A stretch of 64,000 nucleotides of DNA from Amycolatopsis jiangsuensis (GTDB taxonomy: Bacteria; Actinomycetota; Actinomycetes; Mycobacteriales; Pseudonocardiaceae): positions 1,116,001 to 1,180,000 of the forward strand of contig NZ_JACHMG010000001.1 in the NCBI RefSeq assembly GCF_014204865.1, given 5' to 3'. The first letter of the stretch is position 1. Each line of letters opens with the position of its first letter. Below the pieces are notes generated by a model. The model worked only from the letters and a program-made list of their open reading frames with translations, was not told the origin of the DNA and did not search any database. The position numbers and the translations under genes were made by a program. Positions 1 through 8,685 of the stretch are shown here, in pieces.

Positions 1-1
1 C

Positions 2-658
2 GCCGTGGCGCTGCTGTCCTCCAGTGGTGTGGGGGAGGGGGTCGCGCGGCTGGTGCGAAACGGCATCCCGACCGTCTTCGTCGACCGCCGCCCACCGGAC
101 CTCGGCGAGATTCCCTTGGTGCGTACCGACAGTCTCGGCGCGGCCCGCGAGGCCGTGCGGTACCTGATCGACCTGGGACACACCGACCTGGGGATGATCT
201 CCGGCCCGTCCGGGATGCCGACCGCGACCCAACGGCTGGCGGGCTTCCGCGAGGCCTGCCAGGCGGCCGGGCTCGTCGTACGCCCGGAGTGCGTGCGCGA
301 GGGGTTCCTCGGAACGGCCGGCGGCTACACCGCGATGTGCGAGGTGCTGGACCTGGACGTCCGGCCGACGGCGGTGTTCTCGTTCAACAACGTGCTGGCC
401 ATCGGCGCGTTGCAGGCCGTGCGGGAGCGGGGGGTGCGGATCCCGGCCGACCTGTCGCTGGTCACCTTCGACGACACCGACCTGTTCCCGTTCGTCGACC
501 CGCCGATCACCGCGATCGAACAACCCGCCTACGAGATCGGCGCACAGGCCGGCACGCTGCTGTTCACCCACCTGGACGGCGGCCGGACCGCCGGTGCCGA
601 CGTCGTGCTCCCGACCCGGTTCCACATCCGCAGCTCCTGCGCCCGGCCTGGTCGCTGA
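2..658 (+). CDS. LacI-family transcriptional regulator, C-terminal part (cut by window start)
   Basis: The reading frame is open from the first bases, so the N-terminal HTH lies outside the window. What remains is about 218 residues of the periplasmic-binding-protein-like effector domain of LacI/GalR regulators. Typical landmarks are the middle segment FVDRRPPD, the YLIDLGHTDLGMISGP stretch, the LAGFREA helix, the FSFNNVLAIGAL strand-helix and the LVTFDDTDLFPFVDPPIT segment followed by IEQPAYEIG. These are standard for sugar-responsive repressors. The effector cannot be told from this fragment. The next gene is convergent, so no target is visible on this side. Confidence 0.9.
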   Translation, partial: AVALLSSSGVGEGVARLVRNGIPTVFVDRRPPDLGEIPLVRTDSLGAAREAVRYLIDLGHTDLGMISGPSGMPTATQRLAGFREACQAAGLVVRPECVREGFLGTAGGYTAMCEVLDLDVRPTAVFSFNNVLAIGALQAVRERGVRIPADLSLVTFDDTDLFPFVDPPITAIEQPAYEIGAQAGTLLFTHLDGGRTAGADVVLPTRFHIRSSCARPGR

Positions 659-683
659 AACCGCCGCGGTAACCGCCAGGAGG

Positions 684-1670
684 TCACGGATGCGATCGCC
701 GGCGGTCCGGGATCGGGCTGGACGCTTTGAGGGTGCGTAGCACCGGGGTGGTCTCCACACCGCGGATGCCGTCGATACGCCCGATCCGGGTGACCAGATA
801 GGCGTGGAGTTCCGCGGGAGTGCCGCAGAGCGCGTTGACCATCAGGTTGCTGGGCCCGGTGATCGCTCCGACGAAGGCGACCTCGGGGTGTTCGGCCAGT
901 TCGCGCGCCACGGTGTCGAGATGTGCCGGTTCCACCGCGAGCCAGAGCATGGCATGGGTGCGCACACCGTATTCGGCGGCGTCGATCTCCAGGTCGAAGT
1001 AGATGCTTCCGGCGCTGCGGAGCTCGGCGAGCCGGTGCGCGACCGTGGCCTGGGACCAGCCGGTGGCCTGGGCCAGTTCGACGTGGCTGGCGCGTCCGTC
1101 GCGCTGGAGCGCGGTCAGCAGCGGCCCGTCCCCGGCGTGGAGCGGACGGATCTGCGCGAACGGCATCCGCGGCTGTGGCTCGGTGAGTTCGGCCTGCTGC
1201 GCCTCGTCCAGGCTGTCCCGGCGGCCGCGCCACGCGCTCGGCCCGCCGAAGTAACTGTGCAGCAGGCAGTGCGCGCGGACGGCGTGGACGCTGGCGGTGC
1301 GCGGAAGGTCGTGGAGCAACATCGCCCTGGCCGAATCGCCGTCGTCGGTCGCGTTGACGATGGCGAAGATTTCGGTCCCGCCCGAAACGAGCTTGACCCA
1401 CTGCGTGTCCCCGCGCCGGACCAGGGAATCGGCGAGTCCCCGCGCGCCCGCGGGAGCGGCGGTGATCCGCAGCAGCCACCGGGTCAGCCCGGCCTGTTCC
1501 GGATCCGGCAGACCGATCACGCGCAGCCCGGCCGTGTCGCGCAGCCGGCGGCAGCGGCGCGCGACGGTTTGGGTGGACACGCCGAGCACCGAACCGATCC
1601 GGGCGTACGTCGCCCGCCCGTCCACATCCAACGCGTGCACGATCGCGGTGTCCAGCTGGTCCAGGCTCAC
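684..1670 (-). CDS. Lrp/AsnC-family regulator with two HTH domains
   Basis: A 328-residue protein, about twice the length of a classical Lrp. It has an AsnC-type HTH at residues 2-55 (LDQLDTAIVHALDVDGR then the VSTQTVARRCRRL recognition helix) and a second HTH around residues 180-235 (LLTALQRDGRAS, WSQATVAHRLAELR). An RAM-like effector segment follows (VAFVGAITGPSNLMVNAL). Tandem-HTH AsnC proteins are common in actinomycetes. The gene is divergent from the DHA2 exporter that starts 97 bp away, so control of that exporter is the natural inference. I saw no clear palindrome in the shared promoter region. Confidence 0.88.
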   Translation of the reverse strand: MSLDQLDTAIVHALDVDGRATYARIGSVLGVSTQTVARRCRRLRDTAGLRVIGLPDPEQAGLTRWLLRITAAPAGARGLADSLVRRGDTQWVKLVSGGTEIFAIVNATDDGDSARAMLLHDLPRTASVHAVRAHCLLHSYFGGPSAWRGRRDSLDEAQQAELTEPQPRMPFAQIRPLHAGDGPLLTALQRDGRASHVELAQATGWSQATVAHRLAELRSAGSIYFDLEIDAAEYGVRTHAMLWLAVEPAHLDTVARELAEHPEVAFVGAITGPSNLMVNALCGTPAELHAYLVTRIGRIDGIRGVETTPVLRTLKASSPIPDRRRSHP

Positions 1671-1767
1671 GTGACGATCCCTTGTCGAATGGCCCCTTCA
1701 TGGAAGATTCTCGCACTATCCCGTGCAGATGTGGTGGCGGTGTCGCGGTCTTTCCAGACTCGGCGAC

Positions 1768-3105
1768 ATGACCACATCGATCAGACCCGACGACACGGGG
1801 ACCGGCACCCGGAGCAGTCGGTGGGTGGCACTGTGCGTGCTGCTGCTCGCCGAAGCGATGAACCTGCTCGACACCACGATCGTCCAGGTCGCGGCGCCGG
1901 TGATCCGCAATGAACTGCAGGGGGACGGTGCGGACATCCAATGGTTCACCGCGGCCTACACGCTCGCCTTCGCGGTGCTGCTGATCCCCGGTGGCCGGAT
2001 CGGGGACATCATCGGCCGCAGGCGGGCGCTGCGGCTCGGCATGACCGGTTTCGTGCTCGCCTCGCTGGTGTGCGCGTGCGCACTCACGCCGACGATGCTG
2101 ATCACCGCGCGAGCCGTGCAGGGCGCGGCGGCGGCGCTGGTCATTCCGCAGACGATCGGCCTGATCCGGGCCATGTTCGACGGTCCGGACCTCGGCAGGG
2201 CCTTCGGCACCATCGGCCCGGTGATGGGCCTGGCCGCCGTCTGCGGACCGGTTCTCGGCGGGGTGCTCACCAGCACCGACCTGTTCGGTTCCTCCTGGCG
2301 CTCGGTGTTCCTGGTCAACGTGCCGCTCGGGGTGCTCACCCTCGTCGGAACCCGGCTGCTGCCGCGAAGCTTCGCGCCACACCGGCCTCGTTTCGACGTG
2401 CTCGGCACACTGCTGGTCGCGGCCGGCTCCGGGCTGGTGATCTATCCGCTGATCGAGCGCGCGCACTGGCTGCTGCTGGGTCTCGGCGCGGTGGTGCTGA
2501 CCGGATTCGCGGTCACTCAGCGCCTGCGGTCCGCGCCACTGGTCGAACCGAGCCTGTTCGCCCGGATCCGGTTCCCGGCCGCACTGGTGTGTTCCACCCT
2601 GTTCTACGCGGTCATGCAGGGGCTCTTGCAGGTGTTCGTGCTGCATGCCCAGCTGATCGAGCACGCCGGCGCGCTCACCACCGGACTCCGGCTGCTGCCC
2701 TGGTCGGTCGCGATGGGGCTGGCCGCGGTGGTCGCCGGAAACTGGCTCGTGCCCCGGGCCGGCGGATCCGTCATGTACACCGGGCTCGCGGTGCTCCTCG
2801 CCGGTGTGGTCACGGTGCTCCTGGCTCCGGACGCGCTGCCGGTGGCGCTGGCCGTCGTGGGAGCCGGCATCGGCCTGTTCACCGCGCCGTTCTTCACCAC
2901 CGCGCTGGCGAAGGTGCGACCGGAGGAGAACGGGTCCGCGGCGGGACTGCTCAACGCCGTGCAGCAGTTCGGCGGCACGCTCGGCGTCGCAGCACTCGGC
3001 AGCCTCTTCTTCACCAGCGGAGCCGGCACAGCACTGCTGACCGCGTGCGGGCTGTCGCTGCTGACCGTCGTGGCAGTCGCGATCATGCGCAGCGGTAGCT
3101 CTTGA
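1768..3105 (+). CDS. MFS transporter, DHA2 (EmrB/QacA-like) drug:H+ antiporter family
   Basis: A 445-residue, strongly hydrophobic multi-spanning protein. Near the N-terminus it has LLDTTIVQVAAPVI, typical of TM1 in DHA2 exporters. The A-motif-like GGRIGDIIGRRRAL loop lies between TM2 and TM3, and antiporter motif C appears as GPVMGLAAVCGPVLGG. The start ATG at 1768 (MTTSIRPDD) is preferred to an in-frame ATG 45 bp upstream because hydrophobic sequence begins shortly after it. It probably exports drugs or metabolites with proton exchange; the substrate is unknown. It is divergent from the AsnC-type regulator. An 81-bp stretch covering motif C is nearly duplicated at 55690-55770. Confidence 0.9.
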   Translation: MTTSIRPDDTGTGTRSSRWVALCVLLLAEAMNLLDTTIVQVAAPVIRNELQGDGADIQWFTAAYTLAFAVLLIPGGRIGDIIGRRRALRLGMTGFVLASLVCACALTPTMLITARAVQGAAAALVIPQTIGLIRAMFDGPDLGRAFGTIGPVMGLAAVCGPVLGGVLTSTDLFGSSWRSVFLVNVPLGVLTLVGTRLLPRSFAPHRPRFDVLGTLLVAAGSGLVIYPLIERAHWLLLGLGAVVLTGFAVTQRLRSAPLVEPSLFARIRFPAALVCSTLFYAVMQGLLQVFVLHAQLIEHAGALTTGLRLLPWSVAMGLAAVVAGNWLVPRAGGSVMYTGLAVLLAGVVTVLLAPDALPVALAVVGAGIGLFTAPFFTTALAKVRPEENGSAAGLLNAVQQFGGTLGVAALGSLFFTSGAGTALLTACGLSLLTVVAVAIMRSGSS

Positions 3106-3134
3106 CAGAAGCGGCCCCGGTCGCCGAAGGTAGA

Positions 3135-3152
3135 AATGTCACCGGTTACATT
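3135..3152. promoter_or_regulatory. 18-bp dyad, candidate GntR operator upstream of lyase 1
   Basis: AATGTCACCGGTTACATT reads as its own reverse complement except at positions 6 and 13. It lies 90 bp before the first DHDPS-family gene. It contains the half-site GTTACA, which recurs as TGTAAC at 11767-11772 and as ATTACA at 4870-4875 in the other two promoter regions of the same cluster. Binding by one of the two FCD-type GntR proteins is inferred. Confidence 0.5.
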
Positions 3153-3242
3153 CCCGGTCCGACCTTCTCCCGGCGCGTGCCGGCGTCCGGAATCCCGTCT
3201 GGCGGCGGGGTTTCCGTGCCGCGGCCCATGAAAGGACTTGCG

Positions 3243-4133
3243 ATGACCCTCGATCTCCACGGCATCATCCCGCCGCTGGTCAGCCCGTTCACCGCGGACG
3301 AGCAGCCGGATCCGGCGGCCCTGCGCGCGGAGGTCCGCTACCACCTCGACCTCGGCGTGCACGGGTTGTGCATCACGGGCAGCACCGGCGACGGCCAGAT
3401 GGTCAGCCTCGAGGATTCGGTCGCGTTCGCCGAGGCCGCGGTGGCCGAGACCGCCGGGCAGGTTCCGGTGGTCGCCGGGATCATCCGCGACAGCACCAGG
3501 GAGGTCATCCGCTACGGCAAGGCGATCGCTGCCACCGGGGTGGACGCGCTCCAGGTGACGCCGGTGCACTACCTGTTCCAGCCGGACGAAGACACCACCG
3601 TCGAGTACTACCGGCGCATCGCCGACGAGACCGGCCTGCCGATCGTGATCTACAACGTGATCCCGTACGCGCTCATCCCGGCGACCACCGTCGCCCGCGT
3701 GCTGAACGAGGTCCCGAACGTGATCGGGGTGAAGCAGTCGGGCGGCAACATCCACCAGCTGGCGGATCTGCTGCACCTCGCGCCCGAGGGCGGAAAGGTG
3801 TTCACCGCCGTCGACGACCTGCTGTACCCGAGCTACCTGCTCGGCGCGCAGGGCGCGATCAGCGCGACGCTGACGGTGGTGCCGGAACTGTGCCTGGCCC
3901 AGTGGGACGCCGTGCGGCGTGGCGACCACGCGTCCGCACTGGAGCTGCACAACAAGCAGCTGCCGGTGTGGCGGGCGATCGACGGGCCGAACATGACCGT
4001 GCGAATCAAGGCCGCGCTGGCGTTGCAGGGCCGCGACGGCGGACATGGGCTGTCGCCACTGACACCGGTGAGCGACGCGGAACGCGAGGCGCTGCGAGCC
4101 GCGCTCGTGGCCGCGGACGTAAAGCTCGCCTGA
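3243..4133 (+). CDS. DHDPS/N-acetylneuraminate-lyase family protein, paralog 1
   Basis: A 296-residue class I aldolase/dehydratase of the DapA/NanA superfamily. The start ATG at 3243 follows GAAAGGA. The Schiff-base lysine is Lys164 in GVKQSGGN and the conserved tyrosine is Tyr137 in VIYNVIPYAL. The usual GTTGE loop reads GSTGD. The arginine that true DapA carries five residues after the tyrosine, for aspartate semialdehyde binding, is a tyrosine here, so a lysine-biosynthesis role is unlikely. Family members of this kind cleave or dehydrate 2-oxo-3-deoxy acids, often giving pyruvate or 2-oxoglutarate semialdehyde. It stands alone in its transcription unit and converges on the GntR gene 4 bp away. 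Confidence 0.88.
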   Translation: MTLDLHGIIPPLVSPFTADEQPDPAALRAEVRYHLDLGVHGLCITGSTGDGQMVSLEDSVAFAEAAVAETAGQVPVVAGIIRDSTREVIRYGKAIAATGVDALQVTPVHYLFQPDEDTTVEYYRRIADETGLPIVIYNVIPYALIPATTVARVLNEVPNVIGVKQSGGNIHQLADLLHLAPEGGKVFTAVDDLLYPSYLLGAQGAISATLTVVPELCLAQWDAVRRGDHASALELHNKQLPVWRAIDGPNMTVRIKAALALQGRDGGHGLSPLTPVSDAEREALRAALVAADVKLA

Positions 4134-4137
4134 CAGG

Positions 4138-4821
4138 TCAGGACTCGGGATGCGCGGCGTGGAAATCGGCGAGGGTCTGCTCGCGGACCTCGTCGACGTG
4201 CAGCGCCGCGACCTCCCGGGCCGCCGCGGCGTCGCCGGCGAGCATCGCGTCGACGATCTCGTGGTGGCGTGCGGCGGAGACGGCGACCTGTGCCGGGTCG
4301 GTGGTGTCGCCGATGCGAAGCCATTCGAGGTACGCCTCGATGCCGTCGCGCACGGCGACCACCCGCGCGTTGCCGGCGTGCTCGACGATCGAGCGGTGCA
4401 GGTTCTGGTCGGAGCGGTAAAACGGTTCGTAGTCGCCGCGCGCGGCGGCCCGGTCCGCCGTCTCGAGTTCGGCTTTGAGCCGGCGTTTGGTCCGTTCGGG
4501 CATTCGCAGGGTGGCCTCGCCGGTCGCGAACCACTCGATCGCCTTGCGCATCCCGCACATCTCGTCGATGTCCGCGGCGGTGATGCGGGCGACGAACGTG
4601 CCCGACCGCGGCCGCGTGACGACCAGCTGGTCGGCTTCGAGGCGGACCAGTGCCTCGCGGATCGGCGTCTTCGACACCCCCATCGACGCCGCCAGCGCGG
4701 GGATGTCCAGGCGTTCGCCCTGCGGATGGCGGCCGTGCACGATCTGGTCGCGCAGCAGCCGGTAGACCTGGTCGGCCAATGAATCGGTCACCACCGCGAA
4801 CCCGGTTTCCGGCGTCGTCAT
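4138..4821 (-). CDS. GntR-family regulator, FadR subfamily (FCD domain)
   Basis: A 227-residue protein. The start ATG at 4821 is preceded on its strand by AAAGGA; the frame is open further upstream but with non-coding character. The winged helix at residues 10-75 includes LADQVYRLLRDQIVHG and GVSKTPIREALVRLE, then RSGTFVARI. An all-helical FCD domain follows, with the EFF/EPFYRSDQNLHRSIVEHAGN segment that contributes metal-binding histidines. It is divergent from the second lyase operon and convergent with the first lyase gene, which makes it the likely local repressor. Its paralog lies at 8681-9355. Confidence 0.9.
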   Translation of the reverse strand: MTTPETGFAVVTDSLADQVYRLLRDQIVHGRHPQGERLDIPALAASMGVSKTPIREALVRLEADQLVVTRPRSGTFVARITAADIDEMCGMRKAIEWFATGEATLRMPERTKRRLKAELETADRAAARGDYEPFYRSDQNLHRSIVEHAGNARVVAVRDGIEAYLEWLRIGDTTDPAQVAVSAARHHEIVDAMLAGDAAAAREVAALHVDEVREQTLADFHAAHPES

Positions 4822-4859
4822 CGAAGTCCTTTCGCAGCCGACGGCCTCGTGCACGTCCG

Positions 4860-4874
4860 GTAATGAAGTATTAC
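4860..4874. promoter_or_regulatory. GTAAT-N5-ATTAC dyad, candidate GntR operator
   Basis: Perfect 5-bp arms GTAAT/ATTAC sit in the 84-bp divergent promoter region between the GntR gene and the second lyase gene. The right arm continues to ATTACA. Just downstream is ATCTGATGTTC (4875-4885), which differs by one base from ATCTGATATTC (11784-11794) in the third promoter region. A shared regulator site is inferred. Confidence 0.5.
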
Positions 4875-4905
4875 ATCTGATGTTCCAGCCGACGAGGAGC
4901 AGTCC

Positions 4906-5823
4906 ATGCCGGAGAAGCCCGGACCCGCACTGCGCGGAATCATCGCCACGGTCGTGACCCCGTTCGACGAACACGGCGAGATCGACACCGGCAGACTACG
5001 CGCGGAGGTCCGCCATCTGCTCGGCGCCGAGGTCACCGCGTTGTGCGCGTGCGGGACCACCGGCGAGGGCAACGCGTTGTCGGCGCAGGAGAGCGCGCTG
5101 GTGTGCTCGACCGTCGTCGAGGAGGTCGCCGACCGGGTGCCGGTGATCGGCGGCATCATCCAGAACTCCACGCACGAGGTGCTCCGCTATGGCGCCGCGC
5201 TCAAGGCCGCCGGCGTCGCGGCCCTGCAGATCACGCCGGTGCACTACCTGTGGGCGCCGACGGCCGAGTCCACTGTGGAGTACTACGCGGAGATCGGCGC
5301 GGCGCTGGAGCTGCCGATCGTGATCTACAACGTGGTGCCGTGGGCGCTGATCGAGCCCGCGCTCGTCGATCGGCTGGCCGATCTGCCGTGGGTGATCGGC
5401 ATCAAGCAGTCCGGCGGCGATCTGCACAAGCTGGCCGATCTGGTGGAGACGGTGTCCGACCGGATTTCCGTGCTGGCCGCGGTGGACGACCTGCACCTGC
5501 CGGCGTTCGTCCTCGGCGCGCAGGGGGCGCTGGCGGCGATCCCGACGGTGACGCCGTTCCTGTCCACCGCGTTGTGGGACGCGGTGCAGTCCGGCGATCT
5601 GGCGCTCGCCCGGAAGCTGCACGGCCGGATCCTGCCGATCTGGCGGGCCATCGACGGGCCGAACCAGCCGGCCACCATCAAGGAGGCGCTGCGTCTGCAG
5701 GGCCGCGACGGCGGGCTGCCGCGGCGGCCGGTCAGCCCGGTCACTCCCGAGGTCAGTGCCCGGATCGCGGCCGCACTCGACGGCGCGGGCCTGCTCGCGC
5801 CCGGCGTCGAGCCGCTGCGCTGA
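4906..5823 (+). CDS. DHDPS/N-acetylneuraminate-lyase family protein, paralog 2
   Basis: A 305-residue paralog of the lyase at 3243-4133, with a GAGGAG ribosome-binding site. The catalytic landmarks are Tyr141 in VIYNVVPWAL and Lys167 in GIKQSGGD, with the loop GTTGEGN. As in the other two paralogs the DapA substrate-binding arginine is replaced (Trp), and the sequence before the active site reads TPVHYLWAP. It heads a likely operon with the FAD oxidase (86 bp downstream) and an anion transporter (51 bp further). A role as aldolase or dehydratase on a 2-oxo acid made or imported by those neighbours is inferred; the exact substrate is unknown. Confidence 0.88.
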   Translation: MPEKPGPALRGIIATVVTPFDEHGEIDTGRLRAEVRHLLGAEVTALCACGTTGEGNALSAQESALVCSTVVEEVADRVPVIGGIIQNSTHEVLRYGAALKAAGVAALQITPVHYLWAPTAESTVEYYAEIGAALELPIVIYNVVPWALIEPALVDRLADLPWVIGIKQSGGDLHKLADLVETVSDRISVLAAVDDLHLPAFVLGAQGALAAIPTVTPFLSTALWDAVQSGDLALARKLHGRILPIWRAIDGPNQPATIKEALRLQGRDGGLPRRPVSPVTPEVSARIAAALDGAGLLAPGVEPLR

Positions 5824-5908
5824 CCCGCCTTCCCGTCCGAACGCGCCGATCGATCCCACCCGGCCGACGGTGCCGGTCGCCGCCCATCCGAACCGGAGGA
5901 ACTCACCG

Positions 5909-7300
5909 ATGAGTGTCCCGCTCGCCACGACCGACCTCACCACCGCGCTGGCGGCGGTGCTGCCCGGTGGCACGGTGCAGACCGATCCGGACGTGCTCGC
6001 CGCGCACAGCTGTGATCACGCGTCGACGTGTCCGGCCGGGGTTCCGGCGTGTCTTGTGCGCCCGCGCACCACCGAGGAGGTCTCGGCGGTTCTTCGGTAC
6101 GCCTACGAGCACCGGATTCCGGTCGTGCCGCAAGGCGCGCGGACCGGGCTGTCCGGCGGCGCCAACGCGGTCGACGGCGCCATCCTCCTTTCACTGGAGC
6201 GGATGACGGCGATCCTCGGCATCGACGAGGACAACCAGATCGCGACCGTCGAACCGGGTGTGGTGAACGCCGAGTTCTCGCGTGCGGTGGCGCGGCGGGG
6301 GTTGTTCTACCCGCCGGATCCGTCTTCCTGGGAGATGTCGACGCTCGGCGGCAACGTCGCGACCAACGCGGGCGGGCTGTGCTGTGTGAAGTACGGCGTG
6401 ACCGCGGACTGGATCCGCGGACTGGAGGTCGTGCTGGCCGACGGGCGGGTGCTGCGCACCGGACGCGACACGGCGAAGGGCGTGGCCGGCTACGACCTCA
6501 CCCGGCTGTTCACCGGATCCGAGGGAACGCTGGGCGTGGTCACGAAGATCGTCACCGCGTTGCGTCCCGCGGCGGAGGCACCGCGCACCGCGATCGCGTT
6601 CTTCGGCGATCTCGGCTCCGCCTGCGCGACGGTCACCGACGTGATGACCGGAGGACTGCGCCCGTCGTTGCTGGAGCTGATCGATCCGGTGGGGCTGGCG
6701 GAGGTCTCGCGGGAGCGCGACTACGGTTTCCCGCCCGGTACCAGCACCGTGCTGATCGCCCAGTCGGACTCCGTCGCCGAGGCCGAGGGCGTGCTCGGCG
6801 GGTTCACCACGGCAGTGCGGCGGCACGGGGGAGAAGCCCTGGTCGCCGACGATCCCGAAGAAGGCAAGCTCTTCCTCGCCGCCCGCCGTTCGGTCGGCCT
6901 GGTGCTGGAAAAGCGCGGTGCGTTGCTCAGCGACGACGTGTGCGTTCCCCGTACCCGGCTGCGGGAGCTGGTCGCCGGCGTCGGCGAGATCGGCGACCGG
7001 CTCGGCGTCCGGATCGCCTGTACCGGCCACGCGGGCGACGGCAACATGCACCCCACGATCGTCTTCGACGCCGCCGACCCGGACGAGAAGCGGCGGGCCG
7101 AGGAGGCATTCGAGGCCGTGATGGCGCTGGGCCTGCGCCTCGGCGGCACGATCACCGGCGAGCACGGCGTCGGCCTGCTCAAACGCGGCTGGCTCGAACG
7201 CGAACTCGGTCCGGTCGGCCTCGACGCGCACCGGTGGATCAAGACCGCCTTCGACCCCCGCTCGATCCTGAACCCCGGCAAGGTCCTCGCCCGGTTCTGA
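5909..7300 (+). CDS. GlcD-type FAD-linked 2-hydroxyacid oxidase/dehydrogenase
   Basis: A 463-residue flavoprotein of the VAO/PCMH fold (glycolate oxidase GlcD or D-lactate dehydrogenase type). The ATG at 5909 follows GGAGG. The N-terminal FAD domain (about residues 40-215) has RTGLSGGANAV, the PPDPSSWEMSTLGGNVATNA pyrophosphate loop and GYDLTRLFTGSEGTLGV. The C-terminal domain has CTGHAGDGNMHP and ITGEHGVGLLKRGW, containing the conserved catalytic-site histidines. It oxidises a 2-hydroxy acid to a 2-oxo acid, feeding electrons to the chain. Its place between a lyase and a transporter suggests that it supplies the 2-oxo acid that the lyase cleaves. Confidence 0.9.
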   Translation: MSVPLATTDLTTALAAVLPGGTVQTDPDVLAAHSCDHASTCPAGVPACLVRPRTTEEVSAVLRYAYEHRIPVVPQGARTGLSGGANAVDGAILLSLERMTAILGIDEDNQIATVEPGVVNAEFSRAVARRGLFYPPDPSSWEMSTLGGNVATNAGGLCCVKYGVTADWIRGLEVVLADGRVLRTGRDTAKGVAGYDLTRLFTGSEGTLGVVTKIVTALRPAAEAPRTAIAFFGDLGSACATVTDVMTGGLRPSLLELIDPVGLAEVSRERDYGFPPGTSTVLIAQSDSVAEAEGVLGGFTTAVRRHGGEALVADDPEEGKLFLAARRSVGLVLEKRGALLSDDVCVPRTRLRELVAGVGEIGDRLGVRIACTGHAGDGNMHPTIVFDAADPDEKRRAEEAFEAVMALGLRLGGTITGEHGVGLLKRGWLERELGPVGLDAHRWIKTAFDPRSILNPGKVLARF

Positions 7301-7351
7301 CCTCTCCCCGGCGCGGCCACCCGGGCCGCCCGTCGTCCCCTGGAGCACGGC

Positions 7352-8665
7352 ATGGCAGTGCAGCCACGCGTGTCCGCCCTCGCGGCGGGCCTGCGTCCCA
7401 CCACGGTCCGGTACCGGATCCTGGGTCTCATCCTCGCCGTCACGGCGGTCAACTACCTGGACCGCACGATCCTCTCGATCGCCATGCCGGCGATCAAGGA
7501 CGAGTTCGGCCTGTCCGGCACCCAGCAGGGCGCGCTGCTCTCGGCGTTCTCCTGGGCTTACGTGCTGTGCCAGATCCCCGGCGGCTGGCTGCTCGACCGC
7601 TACGGCGCGAAACTCACCTACGGCTACGCGATCCTGTTCTGGTCGCTGGCGACCTGTGCGATCGCGGCGGCCCGCGGGTTCGCCGGATTCCTCGGGCTGC
7701 GCATCACCCTCGGGATCGCCGAGGCGCCTTCCTTCGCGGGCAACAACAAGATGGTCACCGCCTGGTTCCCGTCGAAGGAACGTGCCAGGGCGACCGCGGT
7801 GTACAACTCGGGCAACTTCATCGGACTGGCGCTGTTCCTGCCGCTGCTGGCGTGGCTGGTGACCAGCTACGGATGGCATTCGATCTTCCTGCTGCTCGGT
7901 CTCGCCGGGGTGGTGGTGTCGATGCTGTGGTTCCGCTTCGCCAAGAGCACCCCGGCCGAGCATCCGAAGGTCAACGACGCCGAGCGCGCGCTGACCGCCG
8001 CCGACGCGGCTCCGCAGGAGAAGCGCAAGGCCACCCGGGCGGACCTGAAGTACCTGCTGACCAAGCGCCGGATGTGGGGCATGTACCTCGCGCAGTTCTG
8101 CACCAACGGCGTGATGTGGTTCTTCCTGACCTGGTTCCCGAGCTACCTCGTCGAGGCGAAGGGCATGGCGTTCGTGAAGGCCGGGTTCCTCGCTTCGCTG
8201 CCGTACCTGGCGGCGCTGGTGGGGGTGCTGTTCAGTGGCGCGCTGTCGGACCGGATGCTCAAACGCGGGGTTTCCCGCACGGTGGCCCGGAAAGTGCCGA
8301 TGATGCTCGGCTTCGCCGGTTCGGCGTCGATCATCCTGGGCAACTACACCTCGGCGCCGGCCGCGGTGATCACGGTGATGTCGGTGGCGTTCTTCGCGCA
8401 GGGCATGAGTGCGATCGGCTGGACCCTGGCCTCGGAAATCGCGCCGCTGCGGATGATGGGGCTCTCCGGCGGTGTGTTCGGGTTCTTCACGAACCTGGGC
8501 GGGGCGATCGTGCCGATCGTCGTCGGCGTGATCCTCGACGCCAGCGGCTCCTTCAACGGCGCGCTGGTGTTCGTCGCGATCCTCGCGGTGGCCGGGTTCT
8601 TCGCCTACCTGGTGCTGATCGACAAGGTGGAGCGACTCGACCCGGACGCCGAGGCCGCCCGCTGA
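7352..8665 (+). CDS. MFS transporter, anion:cation symporter (ACS) family
   Basis: A 437-residue membrane protein with about 12 predicted membrane segments. The N-terminal segment VNYLDRTILSIAMPAIKDEF is typical of ACS carriers for hexuronates, galactonate, glucarate and phthalate. Further signs are WLLDRYGAKLTYGYAI in the loop 2/3 motif and the central loop KKR-rich region followed by MWGMYLAQFCTNGVMWFFL. It is the last gene of the lyase-oxidase-transporter operon and probably imports the organic acid substrate by proton symport. ACS membership is a family assignment; the substrate is inferred only in class (a sugar acid or hydroxy acid). Confidence 0.88.
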   Translation: MAVQPRVSALAAGLRPTTVRYRILGLILAVTAVNYLDRTILSIAMPAIKDEFGLSGTQQGALLSAFSWAYVLCQIPGGWLLDRYGAKLTYGYAILFWSLATCAIAAARGFAGFLGLRITLGIAEAPSFAGNNKMVTAWFPSKERARATAVYNSGNFIGLALFLPLLAWLVTSYGWHSIFLLLGLAGVVVSMLWFRFAKSTPAEHPKVNDAERALTAADAAPQEKRKATRADLKYLLTKRRMWGMYLAQFCTNGVMWFFLTWFPSYLVEAKGMAFVKAGFLASLPYLAALVGVLFSGALSDRMLKRGVSRTVARKVPMMLGFAGSASIILGNYTSAPAAVITVMSVAFFAQGMSAIGWTLASEIAPLRMMGLSGGVFGFFTNLGGAIVPIVVGVILDASGSFNGALVFVAILAVAGFFAYLVLIDKVERLDPDAEAAR

Positions 8666-8685
8666 GCCGGGCGGCGGTGCTCAGC
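8661..8685. terminator. Hairpin between convergent genes
   Basis: GCTGAGC (8661-8667) and GCTCAGC (8679-8685) form a 7-bp perfect stem overlapping both stop codons of the convergent transporter and GntR genes. There is no U-tract, as is usual in this group, so terminator function is tentative. Confidence 0.4.

Noticed and set aside
529..2664. Long minus-strand open frame of 711 codons
   Set aside because: It overlies the AsnC and exporter genes, is extremely Arg/Pro/Gly rich with no domain, and is a GC-driven shadow frame.
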